Source of the DNA: an uncultured Collinsella sp.
GTDB lineage: Bacteria; Actinomycetota; Coriobacteriia; Coriobacteriales; Coriobacteriaceae
Direction: 5' to 3'
Assembly (NCBI GenBank): GCA_900545615.1
Contig: UQZM01000056.1
Coordinates: 1 to 11,945, forward strand
Length of the DNA stretch: 11,945 nucleotides
In this document: one piece after another, positions 1-7,457 of the stretch
Layout of the letters: each line of letters opens with the position of its first letter
Numbering within the stretch: the first letter of the stretch is position 1
The notes under the pieces: generated by a model
The model's input: only the letters and a program-made list of their open reading frames with translations
Told to the model about the DNA's origin: nothing
The model's database searches: none
Program-made: the position numbers and the translations under genes

Positions 1-75
1 GCTGCGGGAACGGCCTGTCCGCCTAATGTGTTCGGCTGAGATCGGAAATCAACCATGTCTACTGAGACACGCAAA
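1..75. other. window edge, no supported gene
   Basis: No gene can be supported here. On the minus strand an ATG at 54-56 opens a frame that stays open to the window edge (18 codons), but no convincing ribosome binding site precedes it. On the plus strand, frames entering from the left end at stops 24-26 or 37-39, so the tail of a convergent gene is also possible. The stretch is too short to decide between these. Confidence 0.3.
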
Positions 76-106
76 GCGCCCGCTTGCTGGGGGAGCAAGC
101 GGGCGC
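76..106 (-). terminator. intrinsic terminator hairpin after pknB
   Basis: Perfect 13-bp inverted repeat: arms 76-88 and 94-106, separated by a 5-base loop of a single nucleotide type. It lies 52 bases past the pknB stop. Read on the minus strand, the stem is followed by TTT and then a mixed sequence, so the U tract is short. The other side of the stem is not U-rich, so termination of the minus-strand operon is the better reading. A bidirectional role cannot be excluded if a plus-strand gene ends near position 26 or 39. Confidence 0.75.
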
Positions 107-158
107 CTGTGAGCGAATATGTTTGCGGCGAAAGCCGCGATGAGCGGTGGGGTGGCGA

Positions 159-2120
159 CTAGTTGGTCGTACCGGAATCGTCGCCCGTGCTCGTGCCCGA
201 GCCCGAGCCCGAACCAGAAAGTGCGACCGTCAGCGTAATCGTGCTGTCGGTGGACTGTTTGCCGGTGGGGGAAACACCCGTAACGGTGGCATCTTCGTTG
301 CCGCTCACGGGATTGCCGTTCTGGTCACAGAAGCCAATGTTATAGAAACCGGCGTTGTTGAGCGCGGTAACGGCGGCGGAAATGCTCTTGCCGTACAAGT
401 TGCCCGGGACGGCGGCCTTGCCGGACTTCTTGGCAATGACGACGGTAATCGTGGCGCCGGGCTTCTGCTTGCCGCTGGGGTTCCAGCTGATCACGGTGCC
501 CTCGGTAACCGAGTCGTTCTCCTGGTAGCTCACGTCGACGCCAAAGCCTGCCATATCGAGGGCGTTGCGCGCCTGGGCCTCGGTCATGTCGGTCAGGTCG
601 GGGACGGACGTGGTATTCGGGCCGCTCGAGACCTTGTACGAGATGGTCGTGCCCTTCGCGACTTCCTTACCGGCTTCGGTGCCCTGCTCAAAGACCTGGC
701 CCTCATCAGCCTCGTTGGCCTCCTCGGAGGCGTTGCCCTTCAGGCCAACGCTTGCCAGTGCGGCTTCTGCTTGGTCCTTGGTCAGGCCGACAAGTTTGGG
801 AACCTCAACCTTTTCGGAGGGCTTGGGGCCCTTGGAGATTACCAGGTTCACCTTGGTGCCCTTGGTCTTCTTGGTGTTGCCGTTGGGCGTCTGCTCGGCG
901 ACCTTGCCCTCGTCGACATCGTCGTTGTAGCTTTGGTCGATGGTGCCGACCTCGAGGCCGGCTTCCTTGATCAGCTCGACGGCAGTCTGCTGGTCCTTGC
1001 CCAGCACATCGGGCACGGTGACCTGCTCGCCGCCAAAGAGTCCTGTGGCAAAGGCCACCATGATGCCGATGACGGCAACGGCTGCCACCACGGCGGCGAT
1101 GATCTTGTTCTTGTTGGATTTGGGCTTTTCGACCTCGTAGGAGCCGGTGGAGCCCGAAACCGAGCTACGGGCGGTATTTTGGCCGCTCACGCCCGAGACG
1201 GGACGCACCATGGCGCGCGTCTGATCGGAAAGCTCGCGAGTCTTGGTGGCGCCCAGCTCACCGGGGGCACCGATGATGCGCGTGGGCTCCGAGACGTTGA
1301 CGGCTCGGCCCGACAGGTAGCTGTTGAGCACCTGACGCAGCTCGTCGGCGGTCTGGAAGCGGTTTGCCGGGTCTTTCTCCATGCACTTGAGGATGATGCG
1401 CTCAAGGTCGGCGTCGACACCGGAGTTGATCTGGCTCGGCGGAATAGGCAGCTCGTTGACCTGCTTGAGTGCGACCGAGATAGCGTCGTCACCGTCAAAG
1501 GGAACGCGGCCGGTGGCGCATTCATACATCACGACGCCCAGCGAGTAGATATCCGAGGTGGGGCCGAGGTCCTGACCACGGGTCTGCTCGGGGCTGACGT
1601 AGTGGGCGGTTCCCAGCACGTTGTTGTCTTGCGTGAGGTGGCTGTTCTTGGCGCGCGCGATGCCAAAGTCCATCACCTTGATGTTGCCGTCGGGCAGCAC
1701 CATGATGTTCTGCGGCTTAATGTCGCGGTGGATGATCTCGTGCTTGTGGGCGACCGAAAGCGCGGAGCTGATCTGCGAGCCGATCTGGGCGACCTTCTTG
1801 GGGTCGAGGGCGCCGTGGCTCTTGATGCCGCTCTTAAGGTCGGTGCCGCGCAGGTACTCCATGACGATGTAATAGGTGTCGCCGTCCTTGCCCCAATCGT
1901 AGACGCCCACGATATAGGGGGAGGAGAGACCGGCTGCTGCCTGGGCCTCCTGCTTAAAGCGCGCGGCGAAGGTTGCGTCGCCGGCATACTGCGGCAGCAT
2001 AATCTTGACGGCTACCGTGCGGTCGAGGACCTGGTCCTGTGCACGGTAGACGGTCGCCATGCCGCCTGTTCCCACCTTATCCTTGAGGAGGTATCTTCCC
2101 CCGAGGACCCTCTGTTCCAT
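159..2120 (-). CDS. pknB: PASTA-domain Ser/Thr protein kinase PknB
   Basis: Membrane receptor kinase of 653 residues that couples cell-wall status to phosphorylation of growth and division proteins. Kinase domain about 10-270: glycine loop G17-T-G-G20, catalytic Lys39 (AVK), HRD at 131-133 with Lys135 and Asn138, DFG 151-153, and an activation loop with Thr163 and Thr171 ending in SPEQ (176-179). A juxtamembrane region (271-338) rich in Thr-Arg pairs precedes one membrane span (about 339-362). Four extracellular PASTA repeats follow at about 366-431, 437-500, 504-564 and 568-634, then an 18-residue Gly/Ser/Thr tail. PASTA domains are known to bind muropeptides or lipid II. The ATG at 2120 is chosen because AGGAG lies 5 bases upstream; an in-frame ATG at 2135 has no such site. 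It is the last gene of the operon, 132 bases after the SEDS-PBP fusion. Kinase identity is certain; the PknB name follows domain order and context. Confidence 0.97.
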   Translation of the reverse strand: MEQRVLGGRYLLKDKVGTGGMATVYRAQDQVLDRTVAVKIMLPQYAGDATFAARFKQEAQAAAGLSSPYIVGVYDWGKDGDTYYIVMEYLRGTDLKSGIKSHGALDPKKVAQIGSQISSALSVAHKHEIIHRDIKPQNIMVLPDGNIKVMDFGIARAKNSHLTQDNNVLGTAHYVSPEQTRGQDLGPTSDIYSLGVVMYECATGRVPFDGDDAISVALKQVNELPIPPSQINSGVDADLERIILKCMEKDPANRFQTADELRQVLNSYLSGRAVNVSEPTRIIGAPGELGATKTRELSDQTRAMVRPVSGVSGQNTARSSVSGSTGSYEVEKPKSNKNKIIAAVVAAVAVIGIMVAFATGLFGGEQVTVPDVLGKDQQTAVELIKEAGLEVGTIDQSYNDDVDEGKVAEQTPNGNTKKTKGTKVNLVISKGPKPSEKVEVPKLVGLTKDQAEAALASVGLKGNASEEANEADEGQVFEQGTEAGKEVAKGTTISYKVSSGPNTTSVPDLTDMTEAQARNALDMAGFGVDVSYQENDSVTEGTVISWNPSGKQKPGATITVVIAKKSGKAAVPGNLYGKSISAAVTALNNAGFYNIGFCDQNGNPVSGNEDATVTGVSPTGKQSTDSTITLTVALSGSGSGSGTSTGDDSGTTN

Positions 2121-2125
2121 TCCTG

Positions 2126-2130
2126 CTCCT
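2126..2130 (-). promoter_or_regulatory. ribosome binding site that sets the pknB start
   Basis: AGGAG on the minus strand, 5 bases before the ATG at 2118-2120. It lies inside the reading frame that would begin at the upstream ATG (2133-2135), which has only an A/T-rich, non-SD sequence before it. This favours the shorter 653-residue PknB. Confidence 0.8.
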
Positions 2131-2190
2131 AACATAACTATTCGCTCAACAATGTGTGTAGTACCTATGATGTGGCCGCTGGGGCCGTGT

Positions 2191-2226
2191 GGCGCGTTGC
2201 CGCTAACTCTTCGGCCGCGGCGCGCC
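2191..2226 (-). promoter_or_regulatory. hairpin in the pbp-pknB intergenic gap
   Basis: In the minus-strand RNA, GGCGCGCCGC (2226-2217) pairs with GCGGC (2203-2199) and GCGCC (2195-2191). This gives ten pairs interrupted by a 3-base bulge, around a 13-base loop. It starts 26 bases after the stop of the SEDS-PBP gene and ends 70 bases before the pknB start. No U tract follows, so it is unlikely to be a strong terminator. It could partly attenuate transcription, be a processing site, or protect a 3' end. No confident promoter was found in the 132-base gap. Confidence 0.4.
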
Positions 2227-2252
2227 TCGGGTGTCCGATTCGATCATGGGCA

Positions 2253-5123
2253 TCACGCTCCCTGTGCGGCAAGCGCCGCGGTCAGGACGATACCGGCGAT
2301 CTTGGCGGCCTCGACGTCATGCTTGTCGAAATCCTCCAAGGCCACCGAGATGGCGACCGTGGGTGAATCGTAAGGTGCAAAGCCAACGAACATCGAGTTG
2401 ACGTTGGTGCCGCCGATCTCGGCCGAGCCGGTCTTGCCGGCGACCTTGACGCCGGGGATCTGGGCATCGGTGCCGGTGCCGGACTGGACGACGGCAAGCA
2501 TGGCCTGCTTGACCTGGTCGGCCGTTGCGGAGCTGACGGCCTGCCCCAGCGAGCGGGACTGCGTGGTCTTGACCACGGTTCCGTCCGGGGCAAGTACCTG
2601 GGCTACAAAGTACGGGTCCATGACTACGCCACTGTTAGCGATGGCGGCGGCAATCACGGCGTTTTGCATGACGGTGGTTTGCGGGCCGGGCGTGTGGTCC
2701 ATGCCGACAGGCTGGCCGGCACCGGCCCAGGCGGTCTCCCATTCGGTCATGAGCGACGGGTCGGCCATGATGGAGGCCGCGGAGGTCAGGTCCTGGCCGA
2801 GCTTTTGACCGTAGCCAAAGGCGTTGGCAAACTGGACGAGCGAGCTGGCACCGACCTCGTTTGCCACCTGGCCAAAGACGACGTTGGACGACACGGCGAA
2901 GGCCTGCTGCAGGCTGATGGTGCCGTAGCTCTCGTTGGCAGAGTTGGTGACCGGCGCGTTGCCAATGTCCATGGAGCCGGGCGCCTGGTACGTACTGGTA
3001 AGGCTGGCGGTGCCGGTCTCGAGCGCTGCGGAGAGCGTGACGACCTTAAAGGTCGAGCCCGGGGTGTAGAGCGCGTCCATGGCACGGTCGTACATGGAGC
3101 CGTCCTCGCCGCCGCCCGACTGGAGCAGTGCATCGATGTTGGTGTTGTCGTAGGTGGGCGAGCTCGCGCACGCAAGGACCGCACCGGTGCGCGGATCCAT
3201 GACCACCACAGCGCCCTTAAAGCCCTTGAGTGCCTGTTCGGCAGCCGTCTGGATGCGCGAGTCGATGGTGAGCTTGGCGGTATTACCCGGCTGGGTCTGC
3301 CCCGCGAGCGACGCGATGGCATTGTTCCAGCTGGAGTAATCCTTGGAGCCGGTGAGCGTATCGTTCATGACGCTCTCGATGCCGGCGGTGCCGTATTGCT
3401 GGCTCACGTAGCCCACTACGTGCGCGGCCATGTTGCCGTTGGGGTAGGAACGGGCGTAGGTGCCGTCCTCCTGTTGCAGCGACTCGGCTAGTGTCACGCC
3501 GTCGGACGTGATGATAGAGCCACGCTGGATGTACTTGGAGCGGGCGATGGTGTGGTTGTTGGTCGGCATGTCCTGGTAATCCTTCGCCTTGATGACCTGG
3601 ACATAGGTGAGGTTGCCGATAAGGATGGCGAACAGCGCCGTAAAGGCAAACACGGCACGAGTCAGACGGTTGGCAAGTGCAACGCGGCCGAGCACGCCGG
3701 ACTCTGGCGTGTCGAGCAGGCGACGTCGCATGCGAGAACCCGCGGAGTGGTTGCCGTGGCTGTAGGAAGGTGCGCTGGCAAAACGCGTACCGGTCGGGGC
3801 AGCGGCGGATGCGACCTGGTCATCGGTGATGGCGGCCATGGTGCCGGTGCCGGTGAGCTCGGCTTCGCGTCCGGTTGCCTCGTCGCCGGCGCGCAGCAGC
3901 AGCGCGACGATGATAAAGCTCGCCAGCAGCGAGGAGCCGCCCTGGCTCATAAAGGGCAGGGTGACGCCGGTCAGCGGAATCAAGCGGGTTACGCCGCCAA
4001 CGATTAAGAATGCCTGGAAGCTGATGGCCGCCGTAAGGCCGGTCGCGCTAAAGGCGGCAAGGTCGGACTTGGCGCGGGCGGCCGTGGTGAGGCCACGCAC
4101 GGCAAAAAGCATGAACAGGATGAGCACGGCGCCGCCGCCCAAAAGGCCCATTTCCTCGCCGATGGCCGAGAAGATAAAGTCGGACTCGACGACGGGGATG
4201 TTGTTTGCCATGCCGTTGCCAATGCCGACGCCAACCAGGCCGCCGTCAGCCAGCGAGTAAAGTGACTGTACGATCTGGTAGCCTTGGCCCTGGGCGTCCT
4301 TAAACGGATCGACCCAGACCTGAAAGCGCACCTGCACGTGCGACAGGAACTTGTAGACGCCCACGGCTCCAACGGCCAGCAGCGCAAGGCCGATGATGAC
4401 GTACGAAAAGCGTCCCGTGGCAACATAGAGCATCAGCAAAAAGATGGTGTAGAACAGGACGGCCGAGCCCAGGTCGCGTTCGAAGACGACGATGAGCAGG
4501 CACACGCCCCACACGGCAAACAGCGGCAGCAGCAGGCGGAAGCGCGGAATCTTGAGGCCCAGGATCTTGCGGTTGGAGATGGAGAGCAGCTCGCGGTTCT
4601 CGGCCAGATAGCCTGCCAGGAACAGGACGATGAAGACCTTGGCGAACTCGCCAGGCTGGATGGTGAAGCCCGCGATGCGAATCCACAGCTTGGAGCCCGA
4701 GATCGTGGTGCCGATAAAGATCGGCAGCATCAGCAGGATGATGCCGATAATGCCGAAGGTGTACTTGTAGCGCATGACCACATCGAGGTTCTTGACCAGC
4801 GCGAGCGTTCCCACCATGAGCGCCACCGAGACAAACAAGATGATGAGCTGCGAGATGGCGAGGTCGGGGGCCAGGCGCGTCACGAATGTGATGCCGATGC
4901 CCGAGAGCACAAAGACGATGGGCAGGATGGCGGGGTCGGCGCCGGGCGCCAGGATGCGCACGGCGATATGCGCCGCGGCGAAGGCGGCGAACAGGCCGAT
5001 CGGCACGGCGAGCGTCTCAAAGGAAATCGTGGCGCCCGCGGTGAGCACGTACATCGCATAGAGCAGGATGACGGGGAACGCCGAGGCGATGAGCAAGAGC
5101 AGTTCGGTGTTGCGGCGACTCAT
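2253..5123 (-). CDS. fused SEDS glycosyltransferase (FtsW/RodA) and class B penicillin-binding protein
   Basis: Single 956-residue chain joining the two enzymes that make septal or lateral peptidoglycan from lipid II. The N-terminal SEDS part (about 1-411) has roughly 12 membrane spans. It contains the PFKDAQGQGYQ loop (273-283), in which Asp276 aligns with the essential SEDS aspartate, and the conserved ESDFIFSAIGEEMG block (313-326). A Ser/Thr/basic linker (412-486) leads to one more membrane span (about 488-510), a short pedestal domain, and a transpeptidase domain (about 635-956). The transpeptidase has SxxK Ser690-Lys693, SSN 745-747 and KTG 897-899, so both active sites look intact. The start at 5123 (MSRRNTE) has GGGAG 8 bases upstream and follows the phosphatase stop by 16 bases. 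A frame extension up to 5249 overlaps that gene and is proline-rich noise. In mycobacteria rodA and pbpA are separate neighbours; here they are one gene. Whether it acts in elongation or division is not decided. Confidence 0.95.
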   Translation of the reverse strand: MSRRNTELLLLIASAFPVILLYAMYVLTAGATISFETLAVPIGLFAAFAAAHIAVRILAPGADPAILPIVFVLSGIGITFVTRLAPDLAISQLIILFVSVALMVGTLALVKNLDVVMRYKYTFGIIGIILLMLPIFIGTTISGSKLWIRIAGFTIQPGEFAKVFIVLFLAGYLAENRELLSISNRKILGLKIPRFRLLLPLFAVWGVCLLIVVFERDLGSAVLFYTIFLLMLYVATGRFSYVIIGLALLAVGAVGVYKFLSHVQVRFQVWVDPFKDAQGQGYQIVQSLYSLADGGLVGVGIGNGMANNIPVVESDFIFSAIGEEMGLLGGGAVLILFMLFAVRGLTTAARAKSDLAAFSATGLTAAISFQAFLIVGGVTRLIPLTGVTLPFMSQGGSSLLASFIIVALLLRAGDEATGREAELTGTGTMAAITDDQVASAAAPTGTRFASAPSYSHGNHSAGSRMRRRLLDTPESGVLGRVALANRLTRAVFAFTALFAILIGNLTYVQVIKAKDYQDMPTNNHTIARSKYIQRGSIITSDGVTLAESLQQEDGTYARSYPNGNMAAHVVGYVSQQYGTAGIESVMNDTLTGSKDYSSWNNAIASLAGQTQPGNTAKLTIDSRIQTAAEQALKGFKGAVVVMDPRTGAVLACASSPTYDNTNIDALLQSGGGEDGSMYDRAMDALYTPGSTFKVVTLSAALETGTASLTSTYQAPGSMDIGNAPVTNSANESYGTISLQQAFAVSSNVVFGQVANEVGASSLVQFANAFGYGQKLGQDLTSAASIMADPSLMTEWETAWAGAGQPVGMDHTPGPQTTVMQNAVIAAAIANSGVVMDPYFVAQVLAPDGTVVKTTQSRSLGQAVSSATADQVKQAMLAVVQSGTGTDAQIPGVKVAGKTGSAEIGGTNVNSMFVGFAPYDSPTVAISVALEDFDKHDVEAAKIAGIVLTAALAAQGA

Positions 5124-5139
5124 AAGCGGCACTCCCTTT

Positions 5140-7038
5140 CTAATTCTTATCGGAGGCTTCGGCCTCGGCTGACTGTTCGGCGGTTTTCTCGGAATCTGAC
5201 TCGGAGGTGGATTCCTGATCGGTGTTGTCGCGAATCGTTTGCGCGTCAATCACCTGACGGGTCTGCTCCTCGTCAATCTGATGGCGGTACTTGGAAATGG
5301 TGTCCTGCGCATCGTCGACATTCGTTTGCGGAATGCCTGCCTTCAGGCGGTTTTGCGTGTCTTCGGGCAGGTCGGACAGTTTGATGCTGGTTTCGCTCTC
5401 GAGCCAGTGGAGCTCGACTCCGAGCGTCTTGCCGGGCAGGCCGCGCCAGACGGCGACATTGCCGTGGTAGGTTCCCAAGTAATAGGAGCCAGTGACGCCC
5501 GTGTATGCCCAGATGCCTGCTACCAGCACAAAGACAAGGGCCAAGACGGTGGCGATGGTGACATTGCGGCGTCGGACGCGTTTTGCCTCGCGCATGACGC
5601 CGTCGTCGACCAGGTCGACGACCACCACGGTCACATTGTCGTGGCCGCCGGCGGCGAGCGCCGCGTCCACCAAGTTGTCGACACAGATCTGTGCGCTCGA
5701 GGACTGCGTAGCGATGTTCTCGATATCGCTATCGGGAATCATGCTCGAAAGACCGTCGGAGCACAGAATCAGGCGGTCGCCTTCCTCGATGTGCAGGGTA
5801 AAGTGGTCGGCATACATGGCGGGATCCGAGCCCAGCGCGCGGGTGATGACCGAGCGGTTGGGGTGGACGCGGGCCTCGTCGGCCGTAATCTCGCCGGCAT
5901 CCACGAGCTCCTCCACGTAGGAGTGGTCGCGGGTCACGCGGATGAGCGTACCCTCGTGGAGCAGGTAGGCGCGCGAGTCGCCCACGTGGGCGATGGCGAG
6001 CGTGTCGTTTTCGATGTAGGCGCAGGTGGCCGTGCATCCCATGCCGGGTTTGCCCAGGCCGTTGAGGGCGGCCTCGATCACGGCTGCGTTGGCGGCCTCG
6101 ACGGCTGCGGCCAGGCGCGCGGCGTCGGCGGACTGCGGCGCCGTCTTGGCGATGGTCTCGACGGCGATGGAGGATGCCACCTCGCCGGCGGCGTGTCCTC
6201 CCATGCCGTCGCACACGCAAAAGAGCGGCGACTGCACCAGATAGGAGTCCTCATTGTGCGGGCGTACGCATCCGACGTCGGAGCGGGCGCCCCACATAAG
6301 CTGCGTGGTGGTGCCGGCGTCGTAGGTCGAGTCGGTCTCGATGCGCTCGTCGGTCAGCGGCTCAAAGCTCATGGTCGAGCCGGGATCTTTGAGCTTTGCC
6401 TCTACGGCCGCGACATCGATCTCGGCGGTGTCGCCGGGGGAGACGGTGTCGGCATCGTCTCCCGACTCGACGTCGGAGACGTCCGGAAGGTTGAGATCTT
6501 CGGTTACGCGGTCGGCGGGATCGCCGTCCTGCTGCGGCTCGGCAGCCGTCGGCTCGGGCGTCGCAAAGTGCGACGGCGCAGGCGTGCTCTGGGGTTGAGC
6601 GGAGGACTCGGGAGCTGCGGCGGGCGCGGCAACGGGCTGCTCGACTTCGGCAGGCGTTGCAGATGCGGGTGCCGCCTCGCTTGCCGGGGCGACGGGGAAT
6701 ACCGGCGCGGCAGGCTCGGGGGCTGCAAACACGGTAGCGCTCTCGTTGATCGCCTCGGCGACGGGCTCGGCAAAGTGGGCCGGTGCGGGCGTTGCCTCCG
6801 GTTCCGCGGGCTGCTCGGCAGCGTGCGCGCCGATGGGGGCATCGAGCTGCTCGGTGTCGGCGTCCTCGTCATCGACGAGTGCCGGATATTCTTGAGTTAC
6901 ATGCGAAAGAGGCAGGGAGAACACCGTGTCCTCGGGCTCCACGGTCGCAGGGCGCGTCGGAGCGGCATGAGCCGGCGCAACTGCGGGTGCAGTCGGCGTC
7001 TCGGGCATGGTTGCGGACTTGTTCTCCTCGTCGATCAT
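5140..7038 (-). CDS. pstP: PP2C-family Ser/Thr phosphatase (PstP type) with long N-terminal extension
   Basis: Membrane-anchored metal-dependent phosphatase of 632 residues, expected to reverse phosphorylation by the kinases of this operon. The catalytic domain (about 245-477) carries the PP2C motifs: RPHNED (259-264), CDGMGGH (276-282), GDSRAYL (353-359), CSDGL (426-430) and GGHDNVT (464-470). A membrane span (about 492-514) follows a basic stretch (REAKRVRRR), placing the enzyme in the cytoplasm and about 115 residues outside. The external end is acidic, Gln/Glu/Ser-rich and probably disordered. Unusual is the first ~240 residues: Ala/Pro/Glu-rich, low complexity, with two copies of TPAP[A/S]HFA[E/T]P. 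Typical PstP proteins begin directly with the catalytic domain. The ATG at 7038 overlaps the fhaB stop (ATGA), and AAGGTG lies 8 bases upstream. An ATG at codon 11 is a weaker alternative. Confidence 0.95.
   Translation of the reverse strand: MIDEENKSATMPETPTAPAVAPAHAAPTRPATVEPEDTVFSLPLSHVTQEYPALVDDEDADTEQLDAPIGAHAAEQPAEPEATPAPAHFAEPVAEAINESATVFAAPEPAAPVFPVAPASEAAPASATPAEVEQPVAAPAAAPESSAQPQSTPAPSHFATPEPTAAEPQQDGDPADRVTEDLNLPDVSDVESGDDADTVSPGDTAEIDVAAVEAKLKDPGSTMSFEPLTDERIETDSTYDAGTTTQLMWGARSDVGCVRPHNEDSYLVQSPLFCVCDGMGGHAAGEVASSIAVETIAKTAPQSADAARLAAAVEAANAAVIEAALNGLGKPGMGCTATCAYIENDTLAIAHVGDSRAYLLHEGTLIRVTRDHSYVEELVDAGEITADEARVHPNRSVITRALGSDPAMYADHFTLHIEEGDRLILCSDGLSSMIPDSDIENIATQSSSAQICVDNLVDAALAAGGHDNVTVVVVDLVDDGVMREAKRVRRRNVTIATVLALVFVLVAGIWAYTGVTGSYYLGTYHGNVAVWRGLPGKTLGVELHWLESETSIKLSDLPEDTQNRLKAGIPQTNVDDAQDTISKYRHQIDEEQTRQVIDAQTIRDNTDQESTSESDSEKTAEQSAEAEASDKN
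6556..6792 (-). repeat. duplicated decapeptide in the phosphatase N-terminal extension
   Basis: Bases 6763-6792 encode TPAPAHFAEP (residues 83-92) and bases 6556-6585 encode TPAPSHFATP (residues 152-161). The copies are 69 residues apart in an otherwise irregular Ala/Pro/Glu region. Their conservation against a low-complexity background suggests a short linear motif, but the function is unknown. Confidence 0.6.
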
Positions 7039-7451
7039 CGACGGTTCACCTTCATGACCACGTCGCCAATCTGGACCTCGTCACCCTCGCGCAGCGTTGC
7101 GGGCTCCACCAGCTGACGGCCGTTAACGAGCGTGCCGTTCAGCGAGTTGAGGTCTTCGATGATGAGTGCCGGGCCCTGCAGCGAAAAGCGTGCGTGCGAG
7201 GCCGAGACAAACGGTTCGTTGATGCAGATGTCCGAGGACGGGGAGCGGCCAACGATGACGGGGCCGAGCATGTCTACATGGATGCCACGGATGCCGCGCG
7301 GACCCTTGTCCACATCGATCGTCCAGATAGCGGAGTCGCGGCGCTGGCCGCGTACGAGTCCCACGCCGGTTTTCATGACGGCGAACAGGAAGATGTAGAG
7401 CAGGGCGACCAGGACGATGCGGCCTGCAAAAAGGACGATATCGATGTTCAT
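7035..7451 (-). CDS. fhaB: membrane-anchored FHA protein, FhaB (FipA) type
   Basis: Phosphothreonine-reading adaptor of 138 residues. One N-terminal membrane span (about 5-27) is followed by a short basic linker and a C-terminal FHA domain (about 60-136). FHA landmarks are intact: Gly68-Arg69, the SASH motif (Ser83, His86) and LNSLNGT (101-107), the residues that hold phosphothreonine. Mycobacterial FhaB/FipA has the same size and layout, sits next to pstP, and is linked to septum assembly. The ATG at 7451 follows the fhaA stop by 6 bases, and its AGGGG site lies within the last codons of fhaA. Its own stop overlaps the phosphatase start by 4 bases. Both features indicate translational coupling. 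The likely role is to recruit phosphorylated partners, such as the kinases or the SEDS-PBP fusion, to the membrane. The partner is not visible from sequence. Confidence 0.92.
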   Translation of the reverse strand: MNIDIVLFAGRIVLVALLYIFLFAVMKTGVGLVRGQRRDSAIWTIDVDKGPRGIRGIHVDMLGPVIVGRSPSSDICINEPFVSASHARFSLQGPALIIEDLNSLNGTLVNGRQLVEPATLREGDEVQIGDVVMKVNRR

Positions 7452-7457
7452 AAGCGA

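Noticed and set aside
1..56. Possible minus-strand gene start (ATG at 54-56) running off the left edge
   Set aside because: Only 18 codons visible, no clear ribosome binding site and no recognisable family.
195..212. Three tandem copies of the hexamer gcccga in the pknB tail, a possible slippage site
   Set aside because: Only three units, and any change would just alter Gly-Ser length beyond the last PASTA repeat without shifting the frame.
147..2132. Long plus-strand open frame opposite pknB (about 660 codons)
   Set aside because: Its translation is Gly/Val/Ala/Asp-rich without a domain, and it mirrors a kinase gene with intact motifs. Stop-poor antisense frames are expected at this G+C.
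2203..2247. 14-codon minus-strand mini-frame after the SEDS-PBP gene, a possible leader peptide
   Set aside because: GGGAG lies 10 bases upstream and its stop falls in the hairpin loop, but the peptide has no regulatory codon run and such short frames occur by chance.
5124..5249. N-terminal extension of the SEDS-PBP frame
   Set aside because: Overlaps the end of the phosphatase gene, is Pro/Arg-rich, and the ATG at 5123 has a good ribosome binding site and a natural SEDS opening.
5239..7116. Long plus-strand open frame opposite the phosphatase gene
   Set aside because: Antisense shadow: compositionally odd, no motifs, and covers a real PP2C gene with all catalytic residues.
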